Notes: generated by a model from the sequence alone, not told the origin. Counted from the stretch's first letter, positions 1 to 9,675 are shown. The stretch is 64,000 nucleotides of DNA from Agrococcus terreus (GCF_014645235.1 NZ_BMLM01000002.1:356696-420695), one strand, 5' to 3'. Translations and numbers: made by a program.

Positions 1-96
1 TTCGAATCCCCCATCCTCCGCCAGCGCGTCCGCGCGCACCCCCAGCTCCACGGCCGCCGCGTGTACGGTGGTCGTCAGGCCAGATCGACTCGTCAC
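1..96 (-). CDS. Possible 5' end of an unidentified protein (partial)
   Basis: A minus-strand reading frame runs off the left edge from a GTG at 96. It gives 32 residues beginning VTSRSGLTTTVHAAAVELG with strongly GC-biased third positions, and GGGGG lies 9 nt upstream of the start. The composition looks protein-like (short helical, acidic) and would make this gene divergent from the response regulator at 156. A competing reading is a + frame open from base 1 to a TGA at 157-159 that overlaps the next start, but its product is arginine-rich, as shadow frames in GC-rich DNA usually are. No family can be assigned. Confidence 0.35.
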   Translation of the reverse strand, partial: MTSRSGLTTTVHAAAVELGVRADALAEDGGFE

Positions 97-155
97 GTTG
101 GAGCCCCCATGCGCCCAAGCAGTCGTCCGCGCTCGTCCGGCAACGAGGTGCGCGC

Positions 156-511
<356 letters not shown>

Positions 512-515
<4 letters not shown>

Positions 516-1480
516 TCACGCCCCTGCCCGCCGAGTTCCTGTGGGTGGTGCTCATCGCGTCGTCCGCGCTCATCGTCGGGTCGCTGGCCGCGCTGCTCCT
601 GCAGCGCACGCGCCGGCACGCGCGGGCCCGCCGGCGCGAGGCGCTCGACGCGCAGCTGCGCCCGCTCGTGCTCGAGGCGACCGTCGCCGAGGGCGACGAG
701 ATCGACGACGTGCTCGAGCGCGTGCGCGCGCTCGCGCGCGTCGAGCGCGAGCACATCGGCCGCACGGCGTACCAGATGCTCCGCGACATCACGGGCGAGG
801 CCGCCACGAACCTGCGCGCCGTCGCCGACGCGGCGGGGCTCGTGCCGCGCGTGGTCGCCGACACCCGCAGCCGCGACGCGGTGATCCGGGCGGACGCCGC
901 GGAGGCGCTCGGCCTCCTCGCGCCGGAGGGCGCGCTCGAGCGCCTCCGCGAGCTCGCCCGCGACCCCTCCCCCGAGGTGCGGACGGTCGCCGTGCGCGCG
1001 CTCGGCGGCTTCGACGACGACGCCGCGGTGCGCAGCATCGTGGCGGCGCTCGCCGCCGACTCCGGCGTCCCCGCGACCGTCGCGACCACCGCGCTGCTCC
1101 AGCAGGGCTGGGCGGCGGGCGACCGCGTGCGCCTCGCGCTCGAGGACGAGGACCCGAGCGTGCGCCGCGGCGCCGCGCGCGTCGCCGGCATCCTCCAGGC
1201 CCCCGGATCCGCGGAGCGCCTCGTCGCGCTCGTCGACGATCCGCTGGAGTCGGTCCGGATCGCCGCCATGCGCTCGCTCGAGCGCGTGCCGAGCCGCGAC
1301 GCCGTCGGCCCGCTCGTCCGCGCCGCGCTCGAGGGCGGCGTGCTCGGCGAGGCCGCCGCCACGACCCTGCTCGCGATGCCGGGCGCCTGGACGCGCGAGG
1401 CGATCGCGCGCATCGACCACGAGGCCGAGCCCGGCGTGCGCCGCGCCGCCGGCCTGCGACGCAAGGAGGCGGCGGCATGA
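512..1480 (+). CDS. Membrane-anchored HEAT-repeat protein
   Basis: The 322-residue product begins MITPLPAEFLWVVLIASS. It has one hydrophobic segment at about residues 9-29, followed by a basic stretch (QRTRRHARARRRE), so the bulk should be cytosolic. From about residue 100 to the end it is built of repeated alpha-helical units of HEAT/PBS-lyase type, for example AVIRADAAEALGLL, PEVRTVAVRALGGF, PSVRRGAARVAGIL and ESVRIAAMRSLERV. Such scaffolds bind other proteins. The start overlaps the upstream receiver stop, and the stop overlaps the downstream glycosyltransferase start. The likely role is an adaptor between phosphorylated receiver and membrane glycosyltransferase; this is inference from operon structure. 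A much longer upstream extension of the frame is rejected because it reads through the receiver gene out of frame. Confidence 0.85.
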
Positions 1481-2943
1481 GCTGGGACTGGCTGCGCGAG
1501 GCCCTGACGACGTTCTTCGCCGTCACGATGTGGCCGACGGGCATCTACTTCCTGCTCGCGAACACGGCGATGCTCGTGCTCATCGTCATCGCCGCGCGCC
1601 ACTTCTCGCGATACCTGCGCCGCAGCGAGCACCGCGGCGAGGACGCGATGGCCGGCTCGCCCGTGAGCCTGGGCGTCAGCGTGATCATGCCCGCCTACAA
1701 CGAGGAGGCGGTGATCCGCACGAGCGTGCGGTCGGTGCTCGACCTGCGCTACCCCGACCACGAGGTCATCGTGGTGAACGACGGCAGCGCCGATGCCACG
1801 ATGCAGGTGCTCAAGGACGCGTACGGCCTGGTGCTCGACGACCGCGACGTGCCCGGCCGCATCCCCGTGCGCGGCACGATCCGCGGCATCTGGCGCGCCC
1901 CCGACGGGGCCGTGCCGCTGACCGTCGTCGACAAGGAGAACTCCGGCCGCTCCGACTCCGTCAACGTCGGCCTCGACCTCGCGAGCAAGGACCTCGTGGT
2001 GATGGTCGACGCCGACTCGATCCTCGAGCCGGACTCGCTGCTGTCGGTGTCGAAGCCGTTCGCCGACGACCCGGAGCGCGTCGTCGCGACCGGCGGCGTC
2101 GTGCGCATCGTCAACAACAGCCGCGTGCAGGGCGGCCGCATCGTCGACGTGCGGATGCCGAAGCAGACGATCGCGCGCATCCAGGTCGTCGAGTACCTGC
2201 GCGCGTTCCTCCTCGGGCGCACCGCGTGGTCGGACCTGGGCGCGCTCATCCTCATCTCGGGCGCGTTCGGCATGTTCCGCCGCGACGTGCTCATCGATGT
2301 CGGAGGCCTCGACCCCGATTCGATCGGCGAGGATTTCGAGCTCGTCATGCGGATCCAGAAGTGGATCAAGGAGGGCAAGCGCGACCTGCGGGTCGAGTTC
2401 GTCGCCGAGCCCGTCAGCTGGACCGAGTGCCCCTCGACCGTGAAGGTGCTCGCGCGCCAGCGCCGTCGCTGGCACCGCGGCCTGTGGGAGGTCCTCTGGG
2501 GCTACCGCGCGATGCTGCTGAACCCGAAGTACGGCAAGGTCGGCATGGTCGCCCTCCCCTACTACTGGCTGTTCGAGCTGTTCGCGCCGCTCGTCGAGAT
2601 CGCCGGCATCATCCTCGTGCCGCTCGGCCTGTTGCTCGGCGTCGTCGACCCCGCCTTCGCGATCCTGCTCATCGTCGTCTCGTACGTCTACGGCACGCTC
2701 GTCACGCTCGCGGCGGTCGTGGTCGAGGAGTCGTCGTTCCACCGCTACGAGCGCTGGAGCGACCTGGGCGCGACGCTGTGGGCCGTGATCGCCGAGAACT
2801 TCGGCTACCGCCAGCTCACCGCCATCTGGCGTCTGCAGGGCTGGTGGGCCGGCCTCACGAACCAGAAGCAGGTGTGGGGCGAGATGACCCGCGCGGGCTT
2901 CTCGGAGGAGGCCGACGAGCCGACGGGCACGCCCGCCCGCTGA
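1477..2943 (+). CDS. Membrane-embedded GT2 family glycosyltransferase
   Basis: A 488-residue processive family-2 glycosyltransferase. Residues 12-42 are hydrophobic. The GT-A domain begins VSVIMPAYNEE (residues 68-78), continues through VVNDGSAD and reaches the metal-binding DAD at 178-180 (VMVDADS). The acceptor-site ED lies in IGEDFELV (about 283-290), and the processivity motif is QRRRW at 328-332. Hydrophobic segments after residue 350 form the C-terminal membrane bundle. This domain order matches hyaluronan/cellulose synthase-like and poly-GlcNAc synthase-like enzymes that polymerise and export a polysaccharide. The sugar cannot be named from the sequence. The ATG overlaps the HEAT gene stop (ATGA). 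The gene ends 18 bp from the convergent kinase gene. Confidence 0.9.
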   Translation: MSWDWLREALTTFFAVTMWPTGIYFLLANTAMLVLIVIAARHFSRYLRRSEHRGEDAMAGSPVSLGVSVIMPAYNEEAVIRTSVRSVLDLRYPDHEVIVVNDGSADATMQVLKDAYGLVLDDRDVPGRIPVRGTIRGIWRAPDGAVPLTVVDKENSGRSDSVNVGLDLASKDLVVMVDADSILEPDSLLSVSKPFADDPERVVATGGVVRIVNNSRVQGGRIVDVRMPKQTIARIQVVEYLRAFLLGRTAWSDLGALILISGAFGMFRRDVLIDVGGLDPDSIGEDFELVMRIQKWIKEGKRDLRVEFVAEPVSWTECPSTVKVLARQRRRWHRGLWEVLWGYRAMLLNPKYGKVGMVALPYYWLFELFAPLVEIAGIILVPLGLLLGVVDPAFAILLIVVSYVYGTLVTLAAVVVEESSFHRYERWSDLGATLWAVIAENFGYRQLTAIWRLQGWWAGLTNQKQVWGEMTRAGFSEEADEPTGTPAR

Positions 2944-2961
2944 GCCCCGGAGAGCCGGCGG

Positions 2962-4620
2962 TCAGCGCTGCGCCGCCGCCGGCAGGCTGAAGGTCGCCGT
3001 CGAGCCGACGCCGCGCCGGCTCGTGAACCGGAGCGACCCGCCGTGGGCCTGCGAGATCATGCTGCAGATCCAGAGGCCCAGGCCCGCGCCCTGCACACCG
3101 GAGGCGCGCGCCTCGGCCGACCGGAAGAAGCGCTCGAAGACCCGCGCGGCCTCCTCGGGCTCCATGCCGATGCCGTCGTCGCTCACCGCGATCGTCGGCC
3201 CGTCGCGGTCGTCGGTCACGACGACCTGCACGGAGCCGTCGTCGCGCGTGTACTTGATGCCGTTCGAGATGAGGTTCTCGATCACCTGCGCGATGCGGCG
3301 CGGGTCGCCGTCGGCCCAGGCGCTCGGGCCGTCGACGAGCTCGAGGCGCACGCCGCGGCGTCGCGCGCGGTGCGCGAGGAGCGCGACGGCATCCTGCGCG
3401 AGCTCGCGCAGGTCGATGCGCTCCACCTCGAGCCGCAGCTCGCCCCGCGCCATCTCGCCGACGATGAGGAGGTCCTCGACGAGCGCGCGCAGGCGCGCGG
3501 TGTTGCGGCGCATCGTGTGCAGCCAGCCGACCACGTGCTCGGGGAGCTCCTCGTCGAGCACGAGCTCGAGGTAGCCGCCGATCGACGTGAGCGGCGTGCG
3601 GAGCTCGTGCGAGACGAGGGCGACGAACTCGTCGCGGTCCTCGAGCATCCGCATGTAGCTCGTGACGTCGTCGACGGCGACGATCGAGCCTCGGAAGTCG
3701 CCGTCGACCATGAGCGGCCGGGACGACACGGTGATCGCGATGAGGTCCTGGCCGGGGCGCTGCGCCCAGACGACGTCGTTGTCGAACGACTCGCCGCGCG
3801 CCGCGCGCACGAACGGCGTCTCCGGCCGCCGGATGGGCCGCCGGCTCTCGAGCTCGAGGAACGTGGCGTCGAGCATCGCGGCCCGCGCGCCGGAGCCCTG
3901 CATCGCGGGGTGGTCGCGCAGCGTCGGGTTGATGCGCTCCACCTTGCCCGAGGCGTCGATGAGCACCAGGCCGATGCGGACCGTCTCGAAGATGGCATCG
4001 AGCAGGATGCCGTCGGCGGCGTGCTGCTGCAGCAGCGCGCCGCGCTCCTGCTCGCGCTGGAGCAGCGCGGCCTGCTGCCGCTCGAGGTGCTCCGTGTATC
4101 GCTGCGCGAGCCAGGCCGCACCGATGAGGCTCACGGGGATCAGCACGGCGCCGACCGAGTTCGCGGTCAGCACCACGCCCTCGGTCGAGGGGATCCGCAG
4201 CGCCATCCCCGCTCCGAGGACCAGGCCTGCGATCGCGGTGATGACGAGGCCGCGGCGGCGCTGCGAGAAGCCGAGCCAGAACGCGGGGAAGCAGGCGAGC
4301 AGGCCGACGTTGCGGGGGATCTCCGCATCCGCGTGCAGCACGACGACGGCGAGCAGGTCGAGCACGGGCACGAGCGGCAGCGAGGCAGGAGCGAGCCGAG
4401 ACCCGAGGCGACCGGATCCGAGCGCGATGAGTGTCGCGAGCGCGATCAGTCCAACGGCGGCAGGCACCCAGGGCCTGACCCACAGCTCGGGCGCGGACAG
4501 CGAGGCCACCCCGAGCACGGCGAGCGCCGCGCCGGCGAACACGAGCTGGAGGCGCCGGCCCTCGCGGGCGGGGCTCGACGACGCGGTCGAGGAGGGCCAT
4601 CCGCGCGCTGACACGCTCAC
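2962..4620 (-). CDS. PAS-containing membrane histidine kinase
   Basis: The 552-residue sensor kinase has about six hydrophobic segments between residues 25 and 172, then a short helical linker and a PAS-like domain (about 203-320). The HisKA domain has H338 in [15 protein letters not shown]. The HATPase_c domain shows the N box ENLISNGIKYT, the G1 box SDDGIGM, an F box (VFERFFRS) and the G2 box GAGLGLWI. It lacks a large extracellular sensor, so it may sense through the membrane bundle or the PAS pocket. The GTG start overlaps the stop of the HerA-like ATPase gene upstream (GTGA), so the two are co-translated. No response regulator follows. The nearest orphan receiver is the convergent one at 156-515, which makes a kinase/receiver pairing plausible. 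Confidence 0.9.
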   Translation of the reverse strand: MSVSARGWPSSTASSSPAREGRRLQLVFAGAALAVLGVASLSAPELWVRPWVPAAVGLIALATLIALGSGRLGSRLAPASLPLVPVLDLLAVVVLHADAEIPRNVGLLACFPAFWLGFSQRRRGLVITAIAGLVLGAGMALRIPSTEGVVLTANSVGAVLIPVSLIGAAWLAQRYTEHLERQQAALLQREQERGALLQQHAADGILLDAIFETVRIGLVLIDASGKVERINPTLRDHPAMQGSGARAAMLDATFLELESRRPIRRPETPFVRAARGESFDNDVVWAQRPGQDLIAITVSSRPLMVDGDFRGSIVAVDDVTSYMRMLEDRDEFVALVSHELRTPLTSIGGYLELVLDEELPEHVVGWLHTMRRNTARLRALVEDLLIVGEMARGELRLEVERIDLRELAQDAVALLAHRARRRGVRLELVDGPSAWADGDPRRIAQVIENLISNGIKYTRDDGSVQVVVTDDRDGPTIAVSDDGIGMEPEEAARVFERFFRSAEARASGVQGAGLGLWICSMISQAHGGSLRFTSRRGVGSTATFSLPAAAQR

Positions 4621-6506
4621 CGTCGTCGGTTGCCCAGGATGCCGCGGACGATCTCGCGGATGATGGTCTGGCCGGTGCGCGATCCGATGAAGTCGGTGAC
4701 GACGCTGCCCCCGCCGCGCGACCCGCCCGAGCGGCTCCCGCCCGACCGCGAACCGCGGTTGGCGCGCGCCTCGCGCTCGAGGCGTGCGGCCTCCTCCTCG
4801 GCGGCCTTCCGCGACTCCTCGTCCTGCTGCGCCTCCTGCGCCGCCGCGAGGCGGGCCTGCAGGATCTCGTAGGCCGACTCGCGGTCGATCGCCGGGCCGT
4901 AGGTCGCGAGCAGCGGCGAGGCGTCGACCGCCTGCCGCATGGTCGCCTCGGGCGTCGGGTCCATCGAGCCCTGCGGCGCGCGCAGGCGGGTCCAGGCGAC
5001 GGGCGTCGGCGCGCCCTGCTCGCCCATCACCGTGACGATCGCCTCGCCGATGCCGAGCGAGGTGAGCACCTGCTCGAGGTCGTAGCCAGACCTGGGGTAG
5101 GTGCGCACGGTGGCGCGCAGTGCCGTCGCGTCGTCGGGCGTGTGGGCGCGCAGCTGGTGCTGCACGCGCGAGCCGAGCTGCGCGAGCACGTCTCCCGGCA
5201 CGTCCTTGGGCGTCTGCGTGACGAAGACGATGCCGACGCCCTTCGAGCGGATCAGTCGCACGGTCTGGGTGATGGCGGACAGGAAGTCCTTCGAGGCGTC
5301 CTTGAACAGGAGGTGCGCCTCGTCGAAGAAGAACACCAGCTTCGGCTTCTCAGGATCGCCGACCTCCGGCAGGTCCTCGAACAGGTCGGCGAGCAGCCAC
5401 ATGAGGAAGGTCGAGAAGAGGGCCGGCTGGCTCGCGACCCCCGGCAGCTCGAGCAGGCTCACGACCCCGAGGCCATCGGGGGTGGTGCGCAGCAGCTCTC
5501 GCGTGTCGAACTCCGTCTCGCCGAAGAACGCGTCGGCGCCCTGCTCGCTGAACGCCGTCAGCTCCCGCAGGATGACGCCGGCGGTCTGCGTCGAGATGCC
5601 GCCGAGCCGCTTGAGCTCGGGCTTGCCCTCGTCGCCCGTGAGCCACAGCAGCAGCTCGCGGAGGTCCTTGAGGTCGATGAGCGGCAGCCGCTGCTCGTCG
5701 GCGTAGGCGAAGACGATGCCGAGGCTCGACTCCTGGGTGTCGTTGAGGCCGAGCACCTTCGCGAGCAGCGTCGGGCCGAACGAGAGCACCGTCGCGCGGA
5801 TGGGGACCCCGATCCCCCGCCCGCCGAGGGCGTAGAACTGGGTCGGGAACGCCTTCGGCTCCCACGCCTGGCCGATGCCGGCGGTGCGGGCGAGCAGCTT
5901 CTCGCCGGACTCGCCGGGCGAGGCGAGGCCCGAGAGGTCGCCCTTGATGTCGGCGGCGAACACGGGCACGCCGGCGGCCGAGAGCTGCTCCGCGAGGCCC
6001 TGGAGCGTCTTCGTCTTGCCCGTGCCGGTCGCGCCCGCGATGAGGCCGTGGCGGTTGAGCATGCGCAGCGGGATGCGCACCTGCGTCTCGGGGTCGGGGT
6101 CGCCGTTGACGAGCGCCCCCATCTCGAGCGACGCGCCCTCGAACGCGTAGCCCTCGCGGATGGCGACGACCTCCGCGGGCGTCAGCGGCCCCTCGGCGTC
6201 CTTCGGCTCGACGACGGCGCCCGGCTCGGCCGGCTCGTCGGGGTCGGCCGGCACGGCGCCGTCGACCGGCGCCTCGACGACGCCGTCGACCGGCGGCTCG
6301 TGCTCAGGGACGGGCTCGGCGGTGCGAGGGTTGGTGGCGGCCGCCTCCGCGGCCGCCGCAGCGACCGCCGGATCGTGGGCCGGATCGGCGGGGCCGGGTT
6401 CGACGATCCCCGCCTCCTGGAGCTCCGCGAGGCGCGCCTCGGCCTCCGCCTGCGCCTTGCGCGCGGCCTCGACCGCGGCCCGCGCCTCCGCCAGCTCGTC
6501 GCTCAT
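4617..6506 (-). CDS. HerA-like (DUF853/YjgR-type) ATPase
   Basis: A 629-residue P-loop ATPase. Residues 1-32 form a charged, Ala/Glu-rich coiled-coil segment, followed by a low-complexity Pro/Glu/Asp linker to about residue 105. The ATPase core has Walker A GATGTGKT at 158-165 and Walker B within LVFFFDEAHLLF, and downstream a HerA-like arrangement (IVFVTQTPKDVPGDVLAQLG). This matches the DUF853/helicase-HerA-like family, whose cellular role is poorly defined. The C-terminus has Gly/Ser/Arg repeats followed by a hydrophobic/basic tail (IIREIVRGILGNRRR). The gene is the first of a two-gene minus unit with the PAS kinase, which overlaps its stop. Confidence 0.88.
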   Translation of the reverse strand: MSDELAEARAAVEAARKAQAEAEARLAELQEAGIVEPGPADPAHDPAVAAAAAEAAATNPRTAEPVPEHEPPVDGVVEAPVDGAVPADPDEPAEPGAVVEPKDAEGPLTPAEVVAIREGYAFEGASLEMGALVNGDPDPETQVRIPLRMLNRHGLIAGATGTGKTKTLQGLAEQLSAAGVPVFAADIKGDLSGLASPGESGEKLLARTAGIGQAWEPKAFPTQFYALGGRGIGVPIRATVLSFGPTLLAKVLGLNDTQESSLGIVFAYADEQRLPLIDLKDLRELLLWLTGDEGKPELKRLGGISTQTAGVILRELTAFSEQGADAFFGETEFDTRELLRTTPDGLGVVSLLELPGVASQPALFSTFLMWLLADLFEDLPEVGDPEKPKLVFFFDEAHLLFKDASKDFLSAITQTVRLIRSKGVGIVFVTQTPKDVPGDVLAQLGSRVQHQLRAHTPDDATALRATVRTYPRSGYDLEQVLTSLGIGEAIVTVMGEQGAPTPVAWTRLRAPQGSMDPTPEATMRQAVDASPLLATYGPAIDRESAYEILQARLAAAQEAQQDEESRKAAEEEAARLEREARANRGSRSGGSRSGGSRGGGSVVTDFIGSRTGQTIIREIVRGILGNRRR

Positions 6507-6547
6507 GGGTGCATCCTATGGGCGGGCGCCCGAGGAGCGGGCGCGGC

Positions 6548-7768
6548 TCACTCGATCGGCGCCACCCGCCTGGGCTGCACGACGAGCCACAGGGCGCACG
6601 TGGCGAGCACGCCGCACGCGAGCATGACGACACCCATGGGGATCGCGTTCTCGATGCGGAAGAGACCGACGACGGGGCTGATGAGGCCCGCGATCGACAT
6701 GTTGAGCGCGCCGAGGAGCGACGCCGCCGTGCCCGCCTCGCGCGCGTGGTTCGCGAGCGCGAGCGACTGCACGCACGGCATCGACAGCCCGAAGGCGAAG
6801 GCGTAGAGGATGAGCGGCGGCACGAGGCCCGCGACGCCGCCGCCGGCGAGGTCGAGCGTGACGATGAGGATGGCCGCGACCACGAGCAGGCCGGTCGAGA
6901 CCGAGAGCACCCACTGCGGGCCGACGCGGTTGGCGGCGCGCCCCGCGGTCTGCGTGCCGGCGAGGACACCGAGCGAGCAGAGCGCGAAGATGAGGCCGAA
7001 CTCCCCCGCCGAGAAGCCGTAGACCTCCTGCAGCAGCAGCGACGAGGTGGAGAGGTAGGCGAACATGCCGCCGAAGATGCTCGCGCCGATGATCGCGACG
7101 CCCACGAACACGCGGTCGGTGAGCACCGCCCGGTAGCGCTGCCGGAGCGTGGAGTGGCCGGGCAGGGTGCGGAGCTGCTTCGGCAGCGTCTCGCGCAGGA
7201 ACACGACCTGCAGCACGATGACGAGCACGGCGTAGCCGGCGAGTACCCAGAACAGGCCGCGCCAGTGGAGGATGCCGAGCAGCCACGAGCCGAGCACCGG
7301 CGCCGCGATGGGCGCGAGGCCGATGACGAGCGCGAGGCGCGACAGCGCCGTGACGAGCCGCTTGCCGCTGAAGAGGTCGCGCACCATCGCCATCGCGACG
7401 ACCGTGCCGGCCGCCGCGCCGAACCCCTGCAGCACGCGCAGCGCCAGCAGCGACGCGATGTCGGGCGCGAGCGCGACCCCGACGCTCGCGATCACGTGCA
7501 CGCTCGTCGCGACGAGCAGCGGGCGGCGCCTGCCGACGCGGTCGGAGAGCGGGCCGACGATGAGCTGGCCGAGCGCGAAGCCGAGCGTCGTCGCCGAGAG
7601 CGTGAGCTGGACCGTCGCGTCGGTGGTCGCGAACTCGTGCTTGAGCTCGGGGAACGCCGGCAGGTACAGGTCGATCGTGAAGGGGCCGAGCCCGGCCAGC
7701 AGGCCGAGCACGACGAGGGTCGTGATGCGGCGGCTGCGGGTGAGCTGGTCTCCGGGGTGGCCGGTCAC
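6548..7768 (-). CDS. Bcr/CflA-type multidrug efflux MFS transporter
   Basis: A 406-residue, twelve-helix major facilitator. Near the N-terminus it has GPFTIDLYLPAFPEL, the signature of the DHA1 Bcr/CflA group, and loop 2-3 carries the MFS motif A-like GPLSDRVGRRRPLL. Motif C-like residues (LGLAPIAAPVLGS region) mark it as a drug:H+ antiporter rather than a uniporter. It should export small hydrophobic drugs, or sulfonamide, bicyclomycin or dipeptide-like substrates; the true substrate is unknown. The GTG start overlaps the stop of the amidohydrolase gene by GTGA, so transporter and hydrolase are translationally coupled. The substrate could therefore be related to a metabolite processed by that hydrolase. 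Confidence 0.88.
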   Translation of the reverse strand: MTGHPGDQLTRSRRITTLVVLGLLAGLGPFTIDLYLPAFPELKHEFATTDATVQLTLSATTLGFALGQLIVGPLSDRVGRRRPLLVATSVHVIASVGVALAPDIASLLALRVLQGFGAAAGTVVAMAMVRDLFSGKRLVTALSRLALVIGLAPIAAPVLGSWLLGILHWRGLFWVLAGYAVLVIVLQVVFLRETLPKQLRTLPGHSTLRQRYRAVLTDRVFVGVAIIGASIFGGMFAYLSTSSLLLQEVYGFSAGEFGLIFALCSLGVLAGTQTAGRAANRVGPQWVLSVSTGLLVVAAILIVTLDLAGGGVAGLVPPLILYAFAFGLSMPCVQSLALANHAREAGTAASLLGALNMSIAGLISPVVGLFRIENAIPMGVVMLACGVLATCALWLVVQPRRVAPIE

Positions 7769-8985
7769 CGGGCGGCGGGCGCGTCGAGCGCGAGCGGGAC
7801 GTCGGCGCGGTCGGCCACGCGCTCCTCACCGGTCGCGGCGTCGTGCTCGAACACGACCCGGCCGTCGATGAGCACGGTGCGCGGGCGGGCCATCGGGTCC
7901 ATCCAGTCGCCGCCCCAGACCACCAGGTCGGCGCGCTTGCCGGGCTCGAGCGAGCCCACCTGGTCGGCGATGCCGAGCACCTTCGCCGGGTTGATCGTGA
8001 TGGCGCGGAGCGCCGTCTCGCGATCGAGCCCCTCGCGCACCGCGAGCGACGCCTGGAGCACGAGGAACGAGATCGGGATCACCGGGTGGTCGGTGATGAT
8101 CGAGAGCTCGACGCCCGCCTTCGCGAGCTTGCCGGGGTTCGCGATCGAGCGCTTGCGCAGCTCCATCTTCGACTTCGTCGTGAAGAGCGGGCCGATGAGC
8201 ACGGGCACGCCGCGCTCGGCGAGGAGGTCGGCGACGACGTGCGCCTCGGTGCCGTGGTCGATGACGAGGTCGTAGCCGAACTCCGCCTGGATGCGGAGCG
8301 CCGTGACGATGTCGTCGGCGCGGTGGGCGTGCTGGCGCCACGGGATCTCGCGGCGCAGCACCTTGCCGAGCGCCTCCATGGTGAGGTCGACCTCCGCCGG
8401 CTTCTCGGGGTCGGCCTGGCGGGCCGCGTAGTTCTGCGCGGCGACGAAGGCGTCGCGGATGATCTTCGCGGTGCCGAGGCGGGTCGACGGCGTCTGCTTC
8501 TTCTCGCCGTAGACGCGCTTGGGGTTCTCGCCGAGGGCCGACTTCACGCCGGCGGGCTCGCGGAGGACCATGTGGTCGACGATGCGTCCGTGCGTGTGGA
8601 GGGTGGTGGCCTGGCCGCCGATCGGGTTGCCGGAGCCCGGGTTGACGTTGACGGTCGTGACGCCGCCCGCGAGCGCGAGGTCGAAGCCCTCGTCGAAGGG
8701 GTCGATCGCGTCGATGGTGCGGACCCCGGCGGTGTTGGGGTTCGTCATCTCGTTCGTGTCGTTGCCGGCCGAGCCGTCGCCCTCCGGGTGCACGCCGAGG
8801 TGCACGTGCGCGTCGACGAGACCGGGCGTGACCTGGGCGCCCGCGACGTCGAGGACCTCCGCGCCCTCGGGCGCCTGCACGTCGGCGCCGAGCGCCTCGA
8901 TGCGGCCGTCGCGGACGACGATGGTGCCCTCGAACTCCTCGCCCTCGACGGGGACGACGCGGGCGTTGACGATGGCGAGCAGCAT
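7765..8985 (-). CDS. Imidazolonepropionase-like amidohydrolase
   Basis: A 406-residue metal-dependent amidohydrolase. The start chosen is the ATG at 8985 (MLLAIVNARVVPVEG) because AGAGGGA sits 5-6 nt upstream; an in-frame ATG at 9051 would add 22 residues without family character. HVH at residues 60-62 follows the typical TPGLVDAHVHLG entry strand. Further candidate metal ligands are seen in WRQHAHRADD, VIDHGTEAH and IITDHPV. The C-terminal composite beta domain has GSLEPGKRADLVVWGG and VLIDGRVVF. It resembles the imidazolonepropionase-like/prolidase-like cluster, enzymes that hydrolyse cyclic amides or peptides. No hut genes are nearby, so histidine degradation is not supported. The downstream efflux gene overlaps its stop. 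Confidence 0.85.
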   Translation of the reverse strand: MLLAIVNARVVPVEGEEFEGTIVVRDGRIEALGADVQAPEGAEVLDVAGAQVTPGLVDAHVHLGVHPEGDGSAGNDTNEMTNPNTAGVRTIDAIDPFDEGFDLALAGGVTTVNVNPGSGNPIGGQATTLHTHGRIVDHMVLREPAGVKSALGENPKRVYGEKKQTPSTRLGTAKIIRDAFVAAQNYAARQADPEKPAEVDLTMEALGKVLRREIPWRQHAHRADDIVTALRIQAEFGYDLVIDHGTEAHVVADLLAERGVPVLIGPLFTTKSKMELRKRSIANPGKLAKAGVELSIITDHPVIPISFLVLQASLAVREGLDRETALRAITINPAKVLGIADQVGSLEPGKRADLVVWGGDWMDPMARPRTVLIDGRVVFEHDAATGEERVADRADVPLALDAPAAR

Positions 8986-9093
8986 GGAGTCCCTCTTCGT
9001 ATCTGATTCCGTGCTCCCCAGCCTACGCCTCCTTAGCCCGGCGAACGACATGCGATCCGCGGGGATCCGCGGCGGCAGGCTCCGGGGCGCGGC

Positions 9094-9570
9094 TCAGGGG
9101 CAGGCTGCGGGGAGGTGCGCGAGCGTGTCGCGCCAGCCGACCTCGTAGTCGGCGGCCGCTGCCTCGCGGGTCTCGTGGCGCACCGTCACGAGGGTGCCGA
9201 CCGCCTGCGCGGCGGCGCGCGGTTCCTCCGCTGCGCCCGTCGCGGCAGACCCCGCGTCGTCGGCGTCGACCGGCTCGTCCGTGAGCAGCACCTCGACGAC
9301 GTCGACCTCGGCCTCCGGCTCGCCGTCGTCGATCCAGCGCCACGTGAGCACGATGCGGTCGTGCGGCTCGAGCGCCCGGTACTCCCCCGTCGCGCCCCAG
9401 CCGGCCGCCGCGTCGAAGCGGTACGCGCCGCCGACCCGCGCATCCGCGGCGATCCTCGTGCCGGGCAGCTCGTGCCACCACCAGCGCGCGATCGCCTCGG
9501 GGTCGGTCCAGGCCCGCCAGACCGCCTCGCGATCCGCGGCCACCCGCTGCTCCACCACCAGCTCCACCAT
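9094..9570 (-). CDS. SRPBCC/AHSA1-domain protein
   Basis: A 158-residue START-like domain of the Aha1/AHSA1 group. The recognisable pattern is an N-terminal strand VEQRVAADREAVWRAWTDP, the tryptophan cluster IARWWWHEL, then DARVGGAYRFD, a central VLTWRWIDDG and a C-terminal helix (YEVGWRDTLAHL). The domain forms a hydrophobic cavity for a small ligand. An Ala/Gly/Glu-rich insertion (about residues 103-125) interrupts the central sheet and is unusual in length. It is one of three AHSA1 proteins in this window (also at 19141 and 58998). It stands alone between the amidohydrolase and the sugar transporter operon. The ligand is unknown. Confidence 0.85.
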   Translation of the reverse strand: MVELVVEQRVAADREAVWRAWTDPEAIARWWWHELPGTRIAADARVGGAYRFDAAAGWGATGEYRALEPHDRIVLTWRWIDDGEPEAEVDVVEVLLTDEPVDADDAGSAATGAAEEPRAAAQAVGTLVTVRHETREAAAADYEVGWRDTLAHLPAACP

Positions 9571-9629
9571 CCGCGCCTCCTCGCTCGTGCGGTCAGCGTG
9601 GCAGGCGTCGCTGGGAGCCGCGGACGAGT

Positions 9630-9664
9630 CGACGGCCCCGGCGCGCGGAGCGCCGAGGCCGTCG
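9630..9664 (-). terminator. Hairpin at the end of the ara/mms operon
   Basis: CGACGGCC (9630-9637) pairs with GGCCGTCG (9657-9664), and an inner GGCGC/GCGCC extends the stem. It lies 11 bp past the mmsB stop in the direction of transcription. There is no clear T-run, which is common for GC-rich actinobacterial terminators. Confidence 0.6.
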
Positions 9665-9675
9665 GGTCGGAGGGG

